Assembly: GCA_045600025.1 (NCBI GenBank)
Contig: JAZRXC010000023.1
Span: 1-51,126 of the forward strand
Source of the DNA: UBA3774 sp045600025
GTDB taxonomy: Bacteria > Bacillota > Clostridia > Lachnospirales > Lachnospiraceae
Length of the DNA: 51,126 nt
Direction of reading: 5' to 3'
The position numbers were made by a program, and so were the translations under genes. The notes beneath the pieces are model-generated. The model did no database searches and was not told the origin of the DNA. It saw only the letters and a list, made by a program, of their open reading frames with translations. Shown in pieces: positions 1-7,301 of this stretch; positions within the stretch are counted from its first letter, which is position 1; each line of letters starts with the position of its first letter.

Positions 1-246
1 TGCATCATCCAGTTTTTCTTGCAGTATCATAAAGTCCTCCTCCCACTTATGTTCATGCCTTGCATATTCAACTTCAGCTTGTAGCTGGTGTACCAGGTTA
101 TCGTCACTACCGGATAGTTCTCCTGTCCGGATATACCTCAGGAAATTCTTCATCTCTTCAGATAATCCGGTATCATCACCTTTTGCATTAACTATCATGA
201 TTATTGTACCATCATTATCGTTTCTGTATCTGTATATTAAAAAATT
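1..246 (-). pseudogene. C-terminal remnant of an Rpn-type (PD-(D/E)XK) recombination-promoting nuclease/transposase
   Basis: Minus-strand reading from 246 down to the window edge gives an open frame of about 82 residues that runs off the left side. It holds the pattern of the C-terminal part of Rpn/transposase-31-like proteins: a YRNDNDGTI stretch, an IVNAKG stretch, then LSEEMKNFLRYI and a charged helix ending in EEDFMILQEKLDD. The N-terminal nuclease core is missing, because immediately upstream in the same frame is the TAG stop of the toxin gene. The only ATG in the frame (196-198) has no ribosome site. I infer a decayed 5'-truncated gene; the 3' end lies outside the window. The family call is from pattern memory. 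Confidence 0.6.
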
Positions 247-552
247 CTAATCGTACTCAAACATGCCTTGTACGGCATCTGAAATATCTATCAGATTTGC
301 ATATGATATCCTATCAACACGATGTACACTGCGTTCCATTGGGTCGATTAACTTTAGTTGTTCACAGATTGCCGTGCCCTGAGTGTCTTTTGATTGAACT
401 CTGATATGCAATGGGCCTGAAGGTACTTCAGATAGTATCGGGCATACATGAAATACACCTGTTTTCTCAATAAATAAGTTCTTGCTAATAATAAGGAGTG
501 GGAATTTATATCCTGATATCTTTACGATATCACCTTGATAAAACTCTGTCAC
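247..552 (-). CDS. PemK/MazF-like toxin of a type II toxin-antitoxin pair
   Basis: A 101-residue protein with the compact beta-barrel pattern of PemK/MazF toxins: GDIVKI near residue 8, PLLIISKN near 18-25, VCPI near 36, GPLHI near 46, a CEQLKLID block near 63-70 and a C-terminal DAVQGMFEY. Family members are mostly sequence-specific endoribonucleases; which RNA this one cuts cannot be read. The start ATG overlaps the antitoxin stop by 4 bases (ATGA), so the two are translationally coupled. The pairing with a Phd/YefM antitoxin rather than an AbrB/MazE-type one is unusual. The typical basic catalytic Arg of MazF is not obvious in the N-terminal loop, so catalysis may differ. Confidence 0.75.
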   Translation of the reverse strand: MTEFYQGDIVKISGYKFPLLIISKNLFIEKTGVFHVCPILSEVPSGPLHIRVQSKDTQGTAICEQLKLIDPMERSVHRVDRISYANLIDISDAVQGMFEYD

Positions 553-839
553 AGCAGCTCCTTTCCTTTAGGTTCTCCCCAATCAAGAGAAACTGCATCT
601 ATATGACCACCGTAATCTGCTAAACGCTCTTCTAAAGATCTATGTTGAAATGTCTGTTTTATGATAGTATCCGCTTCTTCTTTGGCCTTTAAGAGTGCAT
701 TGTACTCTTCTATGCTTAATATAACCACATTGCCTTGATTGGCTTTTCGCGTAACTATATAAGCGCACTGGGTCTCGCTTACTTTATCGCAGTAAGCTTT
801 TAAATTTTCTCTGAAATTAGAGTAGTTGACTGCATCCAT
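549..839 (-). CDS. Phd/YefM family antitoxin
   Basis: 96 residues. The N-terminal DNA-binding fold of Phd/YefM antitoxins is visible: MDAVNYSNFRENLKAYCDKV, then ayIVTRKANQGNVVILSIEEYNALL, the hallmark sequence that ends the dimerisation domain. The C-terminal 45 residues, rich in Glu and Lys, are expected to be the disordered toxin-neutralising arm. The ATG at 839 is preceded by GGAGAAGGTT. It is the first gene of the pair, as usual for autoregulating antitoxins, and sits 27 bases downstream of a TGTACA palindrome that matches known YefM operator cores. Confidence 0.88.
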   Translation of the reverse strand: MDAVNYSNFRENLKAYCDKVSETQCAYIVTRKANQGNVVILSIEEYNALLKAKEEADTIIKQTFQHRSLEERLADYGGHIDAVSLDWGEPKGKELL

Positions 840-855
840 AACCTTCTCCTCTTCT

Positions 856-893
856 TGTACTTAATATTGTACAATATATTGTGGATTTGTCAA
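856..893 (-). promoter_or_regulatory. Antitoxin promoter with YefM-type operator
   Basis: On the minus strand TTGACA (888-893) and TACAAT (866-871) are 16 bases apart. The -10 box is embedded in a perfect 14-bp palindrome, atattgtacaatat at 864-877, whose centre TGTACA lies at 868-873. A second, imperfect TGTACT half lies at 856-861, exactly 12 bases away. The E. coli YefM operator is described as two repeats with a TGTACA core, so this arrangement predicts autorepression by the antitoxin complex. Confidence 0.8.
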
Positions 894-917
894 GGCTCTA
901 ATCTATCTCCACTTCTT

Positions 918-1955
918 TTAATATTTATTCCTGACTACTTCCAGTGCGCAGATGTAATCGGCAAATTCTATTTTTTCTCCGTCATCAGTTACTGCATATC
1001 CGCTCATGCGTCCGAAGACCTGATGCTGACTGGATATAATCACCTTGTAGTTCATCTGTGCTGCGCGGTCTAATATCGGGGCAAATGTTGCGTTAAATCT
1101 GTCATCATCAGATGTGATAGTCCAAGTATCGGTATACTTTTTATTTCCCTTCTCATCTTCCGGAATGTTAAAGGTTATCTCCGAAAGCTTATGTATCTTG
1201 CCTTTGTAGTAAAGGCAATTCTCGGAAGCTGAGCTTCTGTCCGAAAAGCCATAGCCAAGGTTAAAACCGAATAGCTCTCCACCTACATATCCTGAACCTG
1301 TGCCCCAGTACCATGTATTATCATATGTCCATACGCCTCTGCCCCAGTCCAGGCAGCCGGTAGTTTCTTCTTTCTTTATCTCTTCGGTCCTGTCACCATA
1401 AGTGCACGTGCCCTCTGCAGTGAGACAGTTTTTCTTGCAGTTGTAATAGAAGGCTGTTTCTTTCTGCGCCCAAGGAGTTGCTATATACATAGCTTCCATA
1501 TCCGGCTCATATACATCAAGCTCGCAGGTTAAGTTTTTATCGCCGTCAAAGTTTTTGAAATTACAGGAAATGTGCCTCTTGCCGTCTGCATTTTCAAAAG
1601 CCAGATCAAGTCTCTTTGTATGGCATACGGCATGAGCATCTGCCACCTTCGTGCCAAGTCCGAATGCTTTGCCCTTAGGAAGTATCGTAAGCTCCGTCTC
1701 GGTGTGTTCGGTGCACGCATCAAAGTCAATAAATGAAGCCGAAAGCAGCCCGACATATCCAAGATCGGAAATAGTAAATGCAAGCCCGAAGTGCTCATTT
1801 GTAAAGAGATAATAATCCCACTCTTTTTTCCTGAACCACGGCGCTTTGATATTCTCTCTGGAATAGTCCAGAATCTCAGTGCGCGCATAACCCGGTTCTG
1901 CAATCTTGCCGTCTTCTCCGGGAATTTTCACTGCGGTCTTAAGTTCGTGCTGCAT
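918..1955 (-). CDS. DUF2804 family protein
   Basis: 345 residues from the ATG at 1955. The pattern is that of DUF2804 proteins: FGLAFTISDLGYVGLLSASF near the N-terminal third, GLDWGRG-like CLDWGRGVWTY, then W-rich WYWGTGSGYVGG, GFNLGYGFSDRSSASENCLYY near residue 235-255. These proteins are predicted beta-rich and have no established function; related folds occur in lipocalin-like enzymes. An upstream in-frame ATG at 2012 exists but lies upstream of the expected transcription start of the promoter at 1991-2019, whereas the ATG at 1955 has GGAGGTAAACCT in front, so I use the latter. No signal peptide. Monocistronic, divergent from the hydrolase gene. Confidence 0.8.
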   Translation of the reverse strand: MQHELKTAVKIPGEDGKIAEPGYARTEILDYSRENIKAPWFRKKEWDYYLFTNEHFGLAFTISDLGYVGLLSASFIDFDACTEHTETELTILPKGKAFGLGTKVADAHAVCHTKRLDLAFENADGKRHISCNFKNFDGDKNLTCELDVYEPDMEAMYIATPWAQKETAFYYNCKKNCLTAEGTCTYGDRTEEIKKEETTGCLDWGRGVWTYDNTWYWGTGSGYVGGELFGFNLGYGFSDRSSASENCLYYKGKIHKLSEITFNIPEDEKGNKKYTDTWTITSDDDRFNATFAPILDRAAQMNYKVIISSQHQVFGRMSGYAVTDDGEKIEFADYICALEVVRNKY

Positions 1956-1990
1956 AGGTTTACCTCCATAATATCTAGCATCTATTTGCC

Positions 1991-2050
1991 ATTTTATTTT
2001 CCCTCCTATCATTTGTCAATATTGACTAATCGCTCTTTATGTGATTAAAT
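1991..2050. promoter_or_regulatory. Divergent back-to-back promoters sharing a GTCAATATTGAC palindrome
   Basis: Minus strand: TTGACA (2014-2019), 17-base spacer, TAAAAT (1991-1996) for the DUF2804 gene. Plus strand: TTGACT (2022-2027), 17-base spacer, TTAAAT (2045-2050) for the hydrolase gene. The two -35 boxes form the palindrome gtcaatattgac at 2015-2026, so the two transcripts must compete for polymerase or share a regulator. Confidence 0.65.
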
Positions 2051-2089
2051 AAAAGTGTTTTACAAATCTCTTCTATTGGAGGATAAAAC

Positions 2090-4096
2090 ATGAAAAAACC
2101 AATTAAAAATGTAGTACTACTCGTTCTCTTTGTTGCAATCACATTCGGATGTATGGTGGTGGCAAATAACATCCAGACTGATAACGGCAAAGTAGAAATC
2201 ACCGACGGATATATTTCCGGTGAATCACTGGGGACTAAAGCGGAAAATGTGTATTACCGGCTTTATAAGCCGGATACCGCCACTGCTGATAACCCCGCGC
2301 CTGCAGTTCTTATGCTCCACGGATATCAGAATGATAACCAGACCTGCGCGGCATACGCTATTGAGTTCGCCCGTCGTGGTTACGTAGTTATGGCTATTGA
2401 TGAATACGGCCATGGCAAAACCGAAACCGGTCTTACTCAGCGCGGCTACGTAAATCTTAAGGTTTCCGTGAATTTCGGGCAGGACTCTGAAGCAGATGGT
2501 TCCTATAAGCAGATCAGCGGGCAGGATCGTTATAAGATCATGATGAATTTCTCCAATTTGTCATTCTTTAATGATCGCTATACCAAAGATTCCGCAGGCA
2601 ACACCATAAGTGATTCTTCATGCGGCGGTGTTTTAGCTTACGGCGCACTTTCGCAGCTTGCCTATGTAGATAAAACGAACCTTTGCGTTACCGGTCATTC
2701 CATGGGCACCTGGTCATCCTGGACCGTTGCGGCTGCATATGCAAATACCGATATTGCTCCGAAGGCCACGATCCTTCAGTGCGGCGAATTATTTACTGAC
2801 AAGGCTTATGACAGTTCTCGTTACAGCTTCAACAACGTTATGCTTCTTCAGGCAAAATGGGATGAATTCAGCTATTTCAGAGATTATCAGAACGTAGTAA
2901 ATGATGAAGTGCTGCATTCAGATATCCGCAGCGAATTTCTTGGTGTAGATAAAGCTTCCTGTGCATGGAACACCACTTTCGGTAACTTTGCCGATGGATC
3001 TGCACGCAGAATTCAGTTGCTTTATACCAACCACAGACTTACCACTCATAACGGCACAGGTCTTGAAGCCGCTATTGACTGGTTTGACGGTGCTACCGGA
3101 CACAGTTCTGCTATCGCTTCCGATAACCAGGTAGCGATGACGAAGGAAGTTCTGGTTCTTGTTGCAATGTTTGCGGCTATAGCAGCTATGATTCCTCTTA
3201 TGGAGCTTCTGCTTCTTACGCCTCTGTTTAAGAAACTGGCTCAGCCGCTTCCTGCTGTTGAAACAATCAAAACCAACGGTCAGTGGTGGAAAGGTGCTGC
3301 TATAACTATGCTCCTTGCCGCAGCTACCTATCCCTTCTGCACACAGCTCGGTCACGGTCTATTCCCTCTTCCCGAGAAAATATTCCGTATGACTATCGGT
3401 GACGGATTCTTCGTATGGTATCTAATTCTTATAATTATTATGCTTGCGATAACCATCGTCGGAAATAGTAAGCTCAAGAAAAAAGGCGGCGTTATCGATT
3501 ACAACGCAATGGGTCTTGCGACAAAAGATAACCCCGGACGCATCAGCCTATCTCTCATCTGGCGCGGAGCGCTCTTAGCTGCAATTATGCTGTTGTTTAT
3601 GTATGCGCTGGTTTGCATCTATGATGGTGTGTACGGACTTGACTTCAGATTTATCTGGCCTTTCTTCAGACCCTTTACCACAACCCGCGCCGGTCAGTTT
3701 GCAGTTTATATCCCTATGTTTGCTCTGTTCTTTATTCTGAACAACAGCAAGATAATGGCTTCTGCAAGATGCCAGGGTACTTATGAACCCGGCTTTAAGG
3801 GCTTTGTAAAGAACTGGTGGAGAAATGCGCTGATGATGGTTGGCGGTATTTTGATACTGGTACTTCTTGAGTACATTCCCTTCTTCGCAAATATCGGCCC
3901 CGGTGCTGACCTGCTCTTTGGCTCAACCTTCGGCGGCCCCTTCATGTCACTCATGATAGTATTTGTTCCTCAGGTACTCGTATTCAGCGTGCTTTGTACA
4001 TACATCTACCGTCGTACCGGCAACATTTACACCGGCGCTTTCCTGGTAGCAAGTATGGCCTGCTGGATTGTAACCGGCGGCTCGGCGATGCTTTAA
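2090..4096 (+). CDS. Membrane-anchored alpha/beta hydrolase with C-terminal polytopic domain
   Basis: 668 residues; ATG preceded by GGAGG at 2078-2082. Residues 7-25 form a signal anchor. An alpha/beta hydrolase domain follows (about 40-340): oxyanion-loop region LMLHGYQ near 75, nucleophile elbow GHSMG with Ser204, and a candidate catalytic His in the TNHRLTTHNG stretch near 320. The second half carries about eight hydrophobic segments (for example near 347-375, 395-415, 447-465, 500-525, 555-570, 585-605, 620-645, 648-666). The last segments contain TGNIYTGAFL, which recalls the CPBP/CAAX-protease-like membrane fold but without its catalytic Glu/His pattern. Substrate unknown; an exported esterase or lipase acting at the outer face is the natural inference. 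Confidence 0.75.
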   Translation: MKKPIKNVVLLVLFVAITFGCMVVANNIQTDNGKVEITDGYISGESLGTKAENVYYRLYKPDTATADNPAPAVLMLHGYQNDNQTCAAYAIEFARRGYVVMAIDEYGHGKTETGLTQRGYVNLKVSVNFGQDSEADGSYKQISGQDRYKIMMNFSNLSFFNDRYTKDSAGNTISDSSCGGVLAYGALSQLAYVDKTNLCVTGHSMGTWSSWTVAAAYANTDIAPKATILQCGELFTDKAYDSSRYSFNNVMLLQAKWDEFSYFRDYQNVVNDEVLHSDIRSEFLGVDKASCAWNTTFGNFADGSARRIQLLYTNHRLTTHNGTGLEAAIDWFDGATGHSSAIASDNQVAMTKEVLVLVAMFAAIAAMIPLMELLLLTPLFKKLAQPLPAVETIKTNGQWWKGAAITMLLAAATYPFCTQLGHGLFPLPEKIFRMTIGDGFFVWYLILIIIMLAITIVGNSKLKKKGGVIDYNAMGLATKDNPGRISLSLIWRGALLAAIMLLFMYALVCIYDGVYGLDFRFIWPFFRPFTTTRAGQFAVYIPMFALFFILNNSKIMASARCQGTYEPGFKGFVKNWWRNALMMVGGILILVLLEYIPFFANIGPGADLLFGSTFGGPFMSLMIVFVPQVLVFSVLCTYIYRRTGNIYTGAFLVASMACWIVTGGSAML

Positions 4097-4132
4097 AGCT
4101 TGTTATTAATTAAGACTATTTGGCGTAAATAG

Positions 4133-4171
4133 AGAACCCCTAAAAAGGTATCAAACCTGATTAGGGGTTCT
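4133..4171 (+). terminator. Hairpin after the hydrolase gene
   Basis: Perfect 11-bp arms agaacccctaa (4133-4143) and ttaggggttct (4161-4171) separated by 17 bases. Only a weak T-run follows on either strand, so it may be a weak or bidirectional terminator between the convergent hydrolase and MerR genes. Confidence 0.6.
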
Positions 4172-4221
4172 TACTATTTACCTTAATAAGTTGAAATCTA
4201 TCGACCTGGTAAATAACTCTG

Positions 4222-4947
4222 TTATTTGCAGTATTCGGCAATGGCTTTCGCTGCGAATTCAGCGGTGCCTTTGCCACCCGAGGCATCTATATTATCGGTC
4301 ATCTCTCCGCCGGCTGCATACATCTGCCCCAGACCGGAAAGGATTTCTTTTGTGCAGGTATAATAATTACCAGTGATAAAATCCTGCAGTTTCTTTACAA
4401 GCCTTTGGACATCGGCATCTGCCGGAGATTTTTCCGTATTTCTTCCAAACTCTTTGAAAATATTCATCATATCACTCGCAAGGGTCTGCTGCATTTCTTC
4501 GGAATAATCGGCAGATTTTGTCTCATATTCACGATACGCATCCGTATCGCCCCATCTTTTTCTGGCTTCGTCCTTGTAACTTTCAATTTTCTCATCATCA
4601 AATACTGTAAAATCCATATCGTATACTCCCTTTGATTTTATTCTTTTCGCATAAGATATTAAGTTTTCAAAATGCTCCTTTTTTAAAGTAAGGAGTTTGA
4701 TCTGTTCCGACAACGCCTTTTCTCTGTCAAAATCAGGACTGTCAATCATCTTCTTAATATCCCTTAAGGAGAACTCGAGCTCTTTAAAAAGTAAAATCTG
4801 TTGCAGACGTTCAAGGTTTGTATCGTCATACATTCTGTATCCCGCATCTGTCGTCACAGCCGGAATCAGCAGACCAATCTCATCATAGTAGTGAAGCGTG
4901 CGCACACTCACTCCCGTCAACTTGCTTACTTCATTTACTGTCAACAT
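4222..4947 (-). CDS. MerR family regulator with TipAS drug-binding domain
   Basis: 241 residues. Residues 1-70 are a typical MerR winged helix (LTVNEVSKLTGVSVRTLHYY, IGLLIPAVTTDAGYRMYDD), followed by a dimerisation coiled coil to about 115. The C-terminal part (YREYETKSADYSEEMQ ... ADVQRLVKKLQDFITGNYYTCTKEILSGLGQMY) has the features of the TipAS/antibiotic-recognition domain, a globin-like bundle known in TipA and Mta to bind peptides or drugs. It probably activates its own promoter, which has the hallmark 19-base spacer. No exporter is directly adjacent, so targets elsewhere are possible. Confidence 0.88.
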   Translation of the reverse strand: MLTVNEVSKLTGVSVRTLHYYDEIGLLIPAVTTDAGYRMYDDTNLERLQQILLFKELEFSLRDIKKMIDSPDFDREKALSEQIKLLTLKKEHFENLISYAKRIKSKGVYDMDFTVFDDEKIESYKDEARKRWGDTDAYREYETKSADYSEEMQQTLASDMMNIFKEFGRNTEKSPADADVQRLVKKLQDFITGNYYTCTKEILSGLGQMYAAGGEMTDNIDASGGKGTAEFAAKAIAEYCK

Positions 4948-4972
4948 TGTTAACGCTCTCCTTTCACTTATG

Positions 4973-5003
4973 ATTATAAACTATTACGTAACGTGAGAGT
5001 CAA
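4973..5003 (-). promoter_or_regulatory. MerR-type promoter (19-bp spacer) of the TipA-like regulator
   Basis: Minus strand TTGACT (4998-5003) and TATAAT (4973-4978) are 19 bases apart, the over-long spacing that MerR activators untwist. The spacer holds a dyad centred on ACGTTACGT with partly symmetric flanks (CTCACGT / ACGTAAT), placed midway as expected for a TipA/Mta-like operator. The regulator is the first gene downstream. Confidence 0.82.
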
Positions 5004-5005
5004 GA

Positions 5006-5035
5006 GAAAAACAACCCCTCTGCTTAGGCAGAGGG
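5006..5035 (-). terminator. Terminator of proC
   Basis: 8-bp stem (5028-5035 with 5016-5023) and a TTAG-complement tetraloop; in the minus direction it is followed by GTTGTTTTT. It lies 28 bases after the proC stop. Confidence 0.85.
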
Positions 5036-5062
5036 ATGTATTTGAAAATGTTATTGTATTTT

Positions 5063-5863
5063 TTACAGTTCCTTAACGCCGGCTGCTGAAAGGATAGCGT
5101 CTATAACGGCTGCTCTGAAGCCGTCATTTTCAAGTGCTATTACGCCTTTAATGGTAGTGCCCTTGGGGCTGCAGACCTCGTCTTTAAGTTGCACCGGATG
5201 TTTGCCTGATTCTAATATAAGCTGTGCCGTTCCGGCCAACATCTGAGCGGCATATTTTACAGCATCGGCTTTCTTGATGCCAAGTCTTACGCCCGCATCT
5301 GCCAGCGCATCAACAAACATCGCCGCATACGCCGGACCACAGCCGGTTATGGGAGTTATGGCGTCAAATTGCTCCTGCGATACTTCATAGAGTATTCCGG
5401 TGGCCTGCATAAGCTCTGAAAGAATCTGTACATCAGCTTCCGAAATGCAGGAACCCGCGCACCAAAGAGTAACGCCCTTTCCTATAGCGACGGGAGTATT
5501 CGGCATGATTCTGATAACACGCTTAAGACCTGTCATAGACTCAAGATCAGAAAGCGTAACGGCGCCCATCATGCTTATGATGAGAGTCTCAGCCGTAAAT
5601 GAGTCCTTAATACCTGCAATTACCTCTTCTGCCTGATAGGGCTTTACCGCAAGAAAAACTATGTCACAAGCGGCTGCAGCCTTGTTGTCTTTACACACTG
5701 CAAGCTGCCTTCCTGCTGTTTTATTTATCTCATCTGCAAGCGCCTCAGCTTTTGACTTTGTTCTGTTTGCAAGAGTGATTTCATATCCGGCCTGCGCCAC
5801 TGTCAGTGCTATGGCTCCGCCCATATTACCTGTTCCGATAAATCCGATTGTCATGTTATTCAT
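5063..5863 (-). CDS. proC: Pyrroline-5-carboxylate reductase
   Basis: 266 residues from the ATG at 5863, which has GAGG seven bases upstream; an in-frame ATG two codons earlier sits on that Shine-Dalgarno and is less likely. The protein reduces 1-pyrroline-5-carboxylate to L-proline with NAD(P)H in the cytoplasm, the last step of proline synthesis. The N-terminal Rossmann motif IGFIGTGNMGGAIA and the C-terminal substrate-binding signature ITGCGPAYAAMFVDALADAG with DEVCSPKGTTIKGV are both intact. Length fits the family (about 265-275). Last gene of a nitroreductase-msrA-proC run with a terminator after it. Confidence 0.96.
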   Translation of the reverse strand: MNNMTIGFIGTGNMGGAIALTVAQAGYEITLANRTKSKAEALADEINKTAGRQLAVCKDNKAAAACDIVFLAVKPYQAEEVIAGIKDSFTAETLIISMMGAVTLSDLESMTGLKRVIRIMPNTPVAIGKGVTLWCAGSCISEADVQILSELMQATGILYEVSQEQFDAITPITGCGPAYAAMFVDALADAGVRLGIKKADAVKYAAQMLAGTAQLILESGKHPVQLKDEVCSPKGTTIKGVIALENDGFRAAVIDAILSAAGVKEL

Positions 5864-5891
5864 TTTCATCCTCGCTTTGGAAAAATAGTGG

Positions 5892-6374
5892 CTATATTCT
5901 TCCGGATTCCTTTAGTTCTTTTTCGTAGGCTTCCGGGTTTTTGCGTGCATAATCCTGATGATACTCTTCTGCCGGCCAAAAGTGCGTATATGGCTCAAGT
6001 GCAACTGCAACTTTTTTACCTGTGCTTTGTTCTATCTCGGCAATCCGGCATTTTACGCACTCCTGCTGAGCCTCGTCAGTGTAATAGATAGCGCAGGTAT
6101 AAGACCTACCCCTGTCAATAAACTGACCACCATCATCAAATGGATCAATGCTGTCAAGATAAACTTCCAGCAGTTCATCAAAGGATATCACTTTTTCATC
6201 GTACTCGACGCAAACTGTCTCGCGGTGCATCGTACGCTGCGCCTTTACGTCTTCGTAGGCAGGGTTTTCTTCCATGCCGCCGCAGTATCCGCTGATAGCG
6301 CTTGTCACACCTTCTATCATATGATAAGGCTTTTCCATACACCAGAAACATCCGCCGGCGAAATATGCTTTCAT
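5892..6374 (-). CDS. msrA: Peptide methionine-S-sulfoxide reductase MsrA
   Basis: 160 residues. The catalytic motif GCFWC starts at residue 8, with the nucleophilic Cys at about 10, and the downstream GYCGG and DPFDDGGQFIDRGRSY (residues 70-90) are typical. The enzyme reduces methionine-S-sulfoxide in proteins with thioredoxin, giving oxidative-stress repair. AAGGAG lies eight bases before the ATG. It sits 13 bases after the nitroreductase stop and 28 before proC, consistent with one transcript. The short C-terminus lacks an obvious MsrB fusion. Confidence 0.95.
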   Translation of the reverse strand: MKAYFAGGCFWCMEKPYHMIEGVTSAISGYCGGMEENPAYEDVKAQRTMHRETVCVEYDEKVISFDELLEVYLDSIDPFDDGGQFIDRGRSYTCAIYYTDEAQQECVKCRIAEIEQSTGKKVAVALEPYTHFWPAEEYHQDYARKNPEAYEKELKESGRI

Positions 6375-6387
6375 ATAATGCGCTCCT

Positions 6388-7155
6388 TTATCTATACTGC
6401 TTAAGATACTCTTCCACCGAACGGGTCATCTCACATGAAAAATCAGAATTATATTTTCTGTCGCAAAATCTCTTCATCCACTCGTCAAAGTTCTGCTCTC
6501 CGCAACGGTTAGCAAACATTTCCCTGTAATCATCTCCCGCAAGATCAGGGTATCGATTTGTATAAACCAGCCCGCTCATGTCGATGCGGACAGGCTTCGG
6601 ACGCTGCCTTTGCTGATTAGTCGGATATCCGAATACAAGCATCACCGCAGGAACTACGTAGTCAGGCAATGAAAGAAGCTCTCTGTGTGCCTCAGCCTGC
6701 TCAAGTATATCTCCGATATAGCAGGAACCTATGCCCAAGCTCCAAGCGGCTGTAACGGCATTCTGAGCAGCAATTGCTGCATCTTCCATCGCAAGTAGCA
6801 GGTCGCCTGCGCCTGGCTTTCTGGGGTCGCAATCCGCCTCTTTAAAAGCCTGATACCATTTGCTGCAATCTGTGCAGAAAATAAGAATCATCGGTGCCTT
6901 GGCAATAAAGGGCTGATTGTCACAGGTAACAGACAGTTTCTGTTTGAGGTCATTTTCGGTAATATCAAGAATGGTATATAACTGTTGGCAGCCGGCTGAA
7001 GGTGCTTCAGCAGCAGCCATAAGGATTGTATTCTTGTCCGCTTCGGGAATCTCGCGATCCTCAAATGCCCGCACTGACTTCCTTTCAAGAAGCTCACGCA
7101 CGGTCTCGTTAGAGGCGTTAAGAATATCAAGCCTTTCCTTCTCATAATTTGTCAT
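6388..7155 (-). CDS. Nitroreductase family FMN flavoprotein
   Basis: 255 residues. Family signatures: RKSVRAFEDREIP near residue 25 (phosphate-binding Arg pair), AAAEAPSAGCQQLYTI near 48-63 (FMN-binding), QNAVTAAWSLGIGSCYIGDI near 140 and VPAVMLVFGYP near 170. Such enzymes use NAD(P)H and FMN to reduce nitroaromatics, quinones or flavins; the physiological substrate is not visible. AGGAGG lies eight bases before the ATG. The C-terminal 60 residues with two Cys (NRCGEQNF, RFCDRKY) exceed the core fold and may contribute to the dimer. First gene of the run ending in proC; a promoter at 7254-7284 precedes it. Confidence 0.9.
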   Translation of the reverse strand: MTNYEKERLDILNASNETVRELLERKSVRAFEDREIPEADKNTILMAAAEAPSAGCQQLYTILDITENDLKQKLSVTCDNQPFIAKAPMILIFCTDCSKWYQAFKEADCDPRKPGAGDLLLAMEDAAIAAQNAVTAAWSLGIGSCYIGDILEQAEAHRELLSLPDYVVPAVMLVFGYPTNQQRQRPKPVRIDMSGLVYTNRYPDLAGDDYREMFANRCGEQNFDEWMKRFCDRKYNSDFSCEMTRSVEEYLKQYR

Positions 7156-7253
7156 AACATATACCTCCTGTTACGCGAAAATATTCAATCTGCATTTACA
7201 TCATAGTCGTAATCTGCATCCGGTATGCCGGACTTTTTTAATCTGATACTATA

Positions 7254-7284
7254 ATTATATAATACCTTTTCTCATTATTATCAA
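7254..7284 (-). promoter_or_regulatory. Candidate promoter of nitroreductase-msrA-proC
   Basis: Minus strand TTGATA (7279-7284) and TATAAT (7254-7259) with a 19-base spacer; alternative, closer -10-like TATATA exists in the same AT-run. A small TCCGG-CATA-CCGGA hairpin lies in the leader at about 7218-7231. Confidence 0.45.
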
Positions 7285-7301
7285 TAAATTCATTTCCGTT
7301 T

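Noticed and set aside
1975..1994. Short frame ATGGCAAATAGATGCTAG in the DUF2804 leader as a leader peptide
   Set aside because: Five codons with no regulatory structure around it; its upstream GGAGGG overlaps the promoter spacer by chance.
1956..2012. N-terminal extension of the DUF2804 protein from the ATG at 2012
   Set aside because: It lies upstream of the predicted transcription start (promoter 1991-2019), and the ATG at 1955 has a good ribosome site.
7185..7265. Minus-strand tail reading KSGIPDADYDYDVNAD before a stop, possibly the end of a lost gene
   Set aside because: It looks protein-like but has stops just upstream, no start codon, and overlaps the nitroreductase promoter and leader. 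Too short to support.
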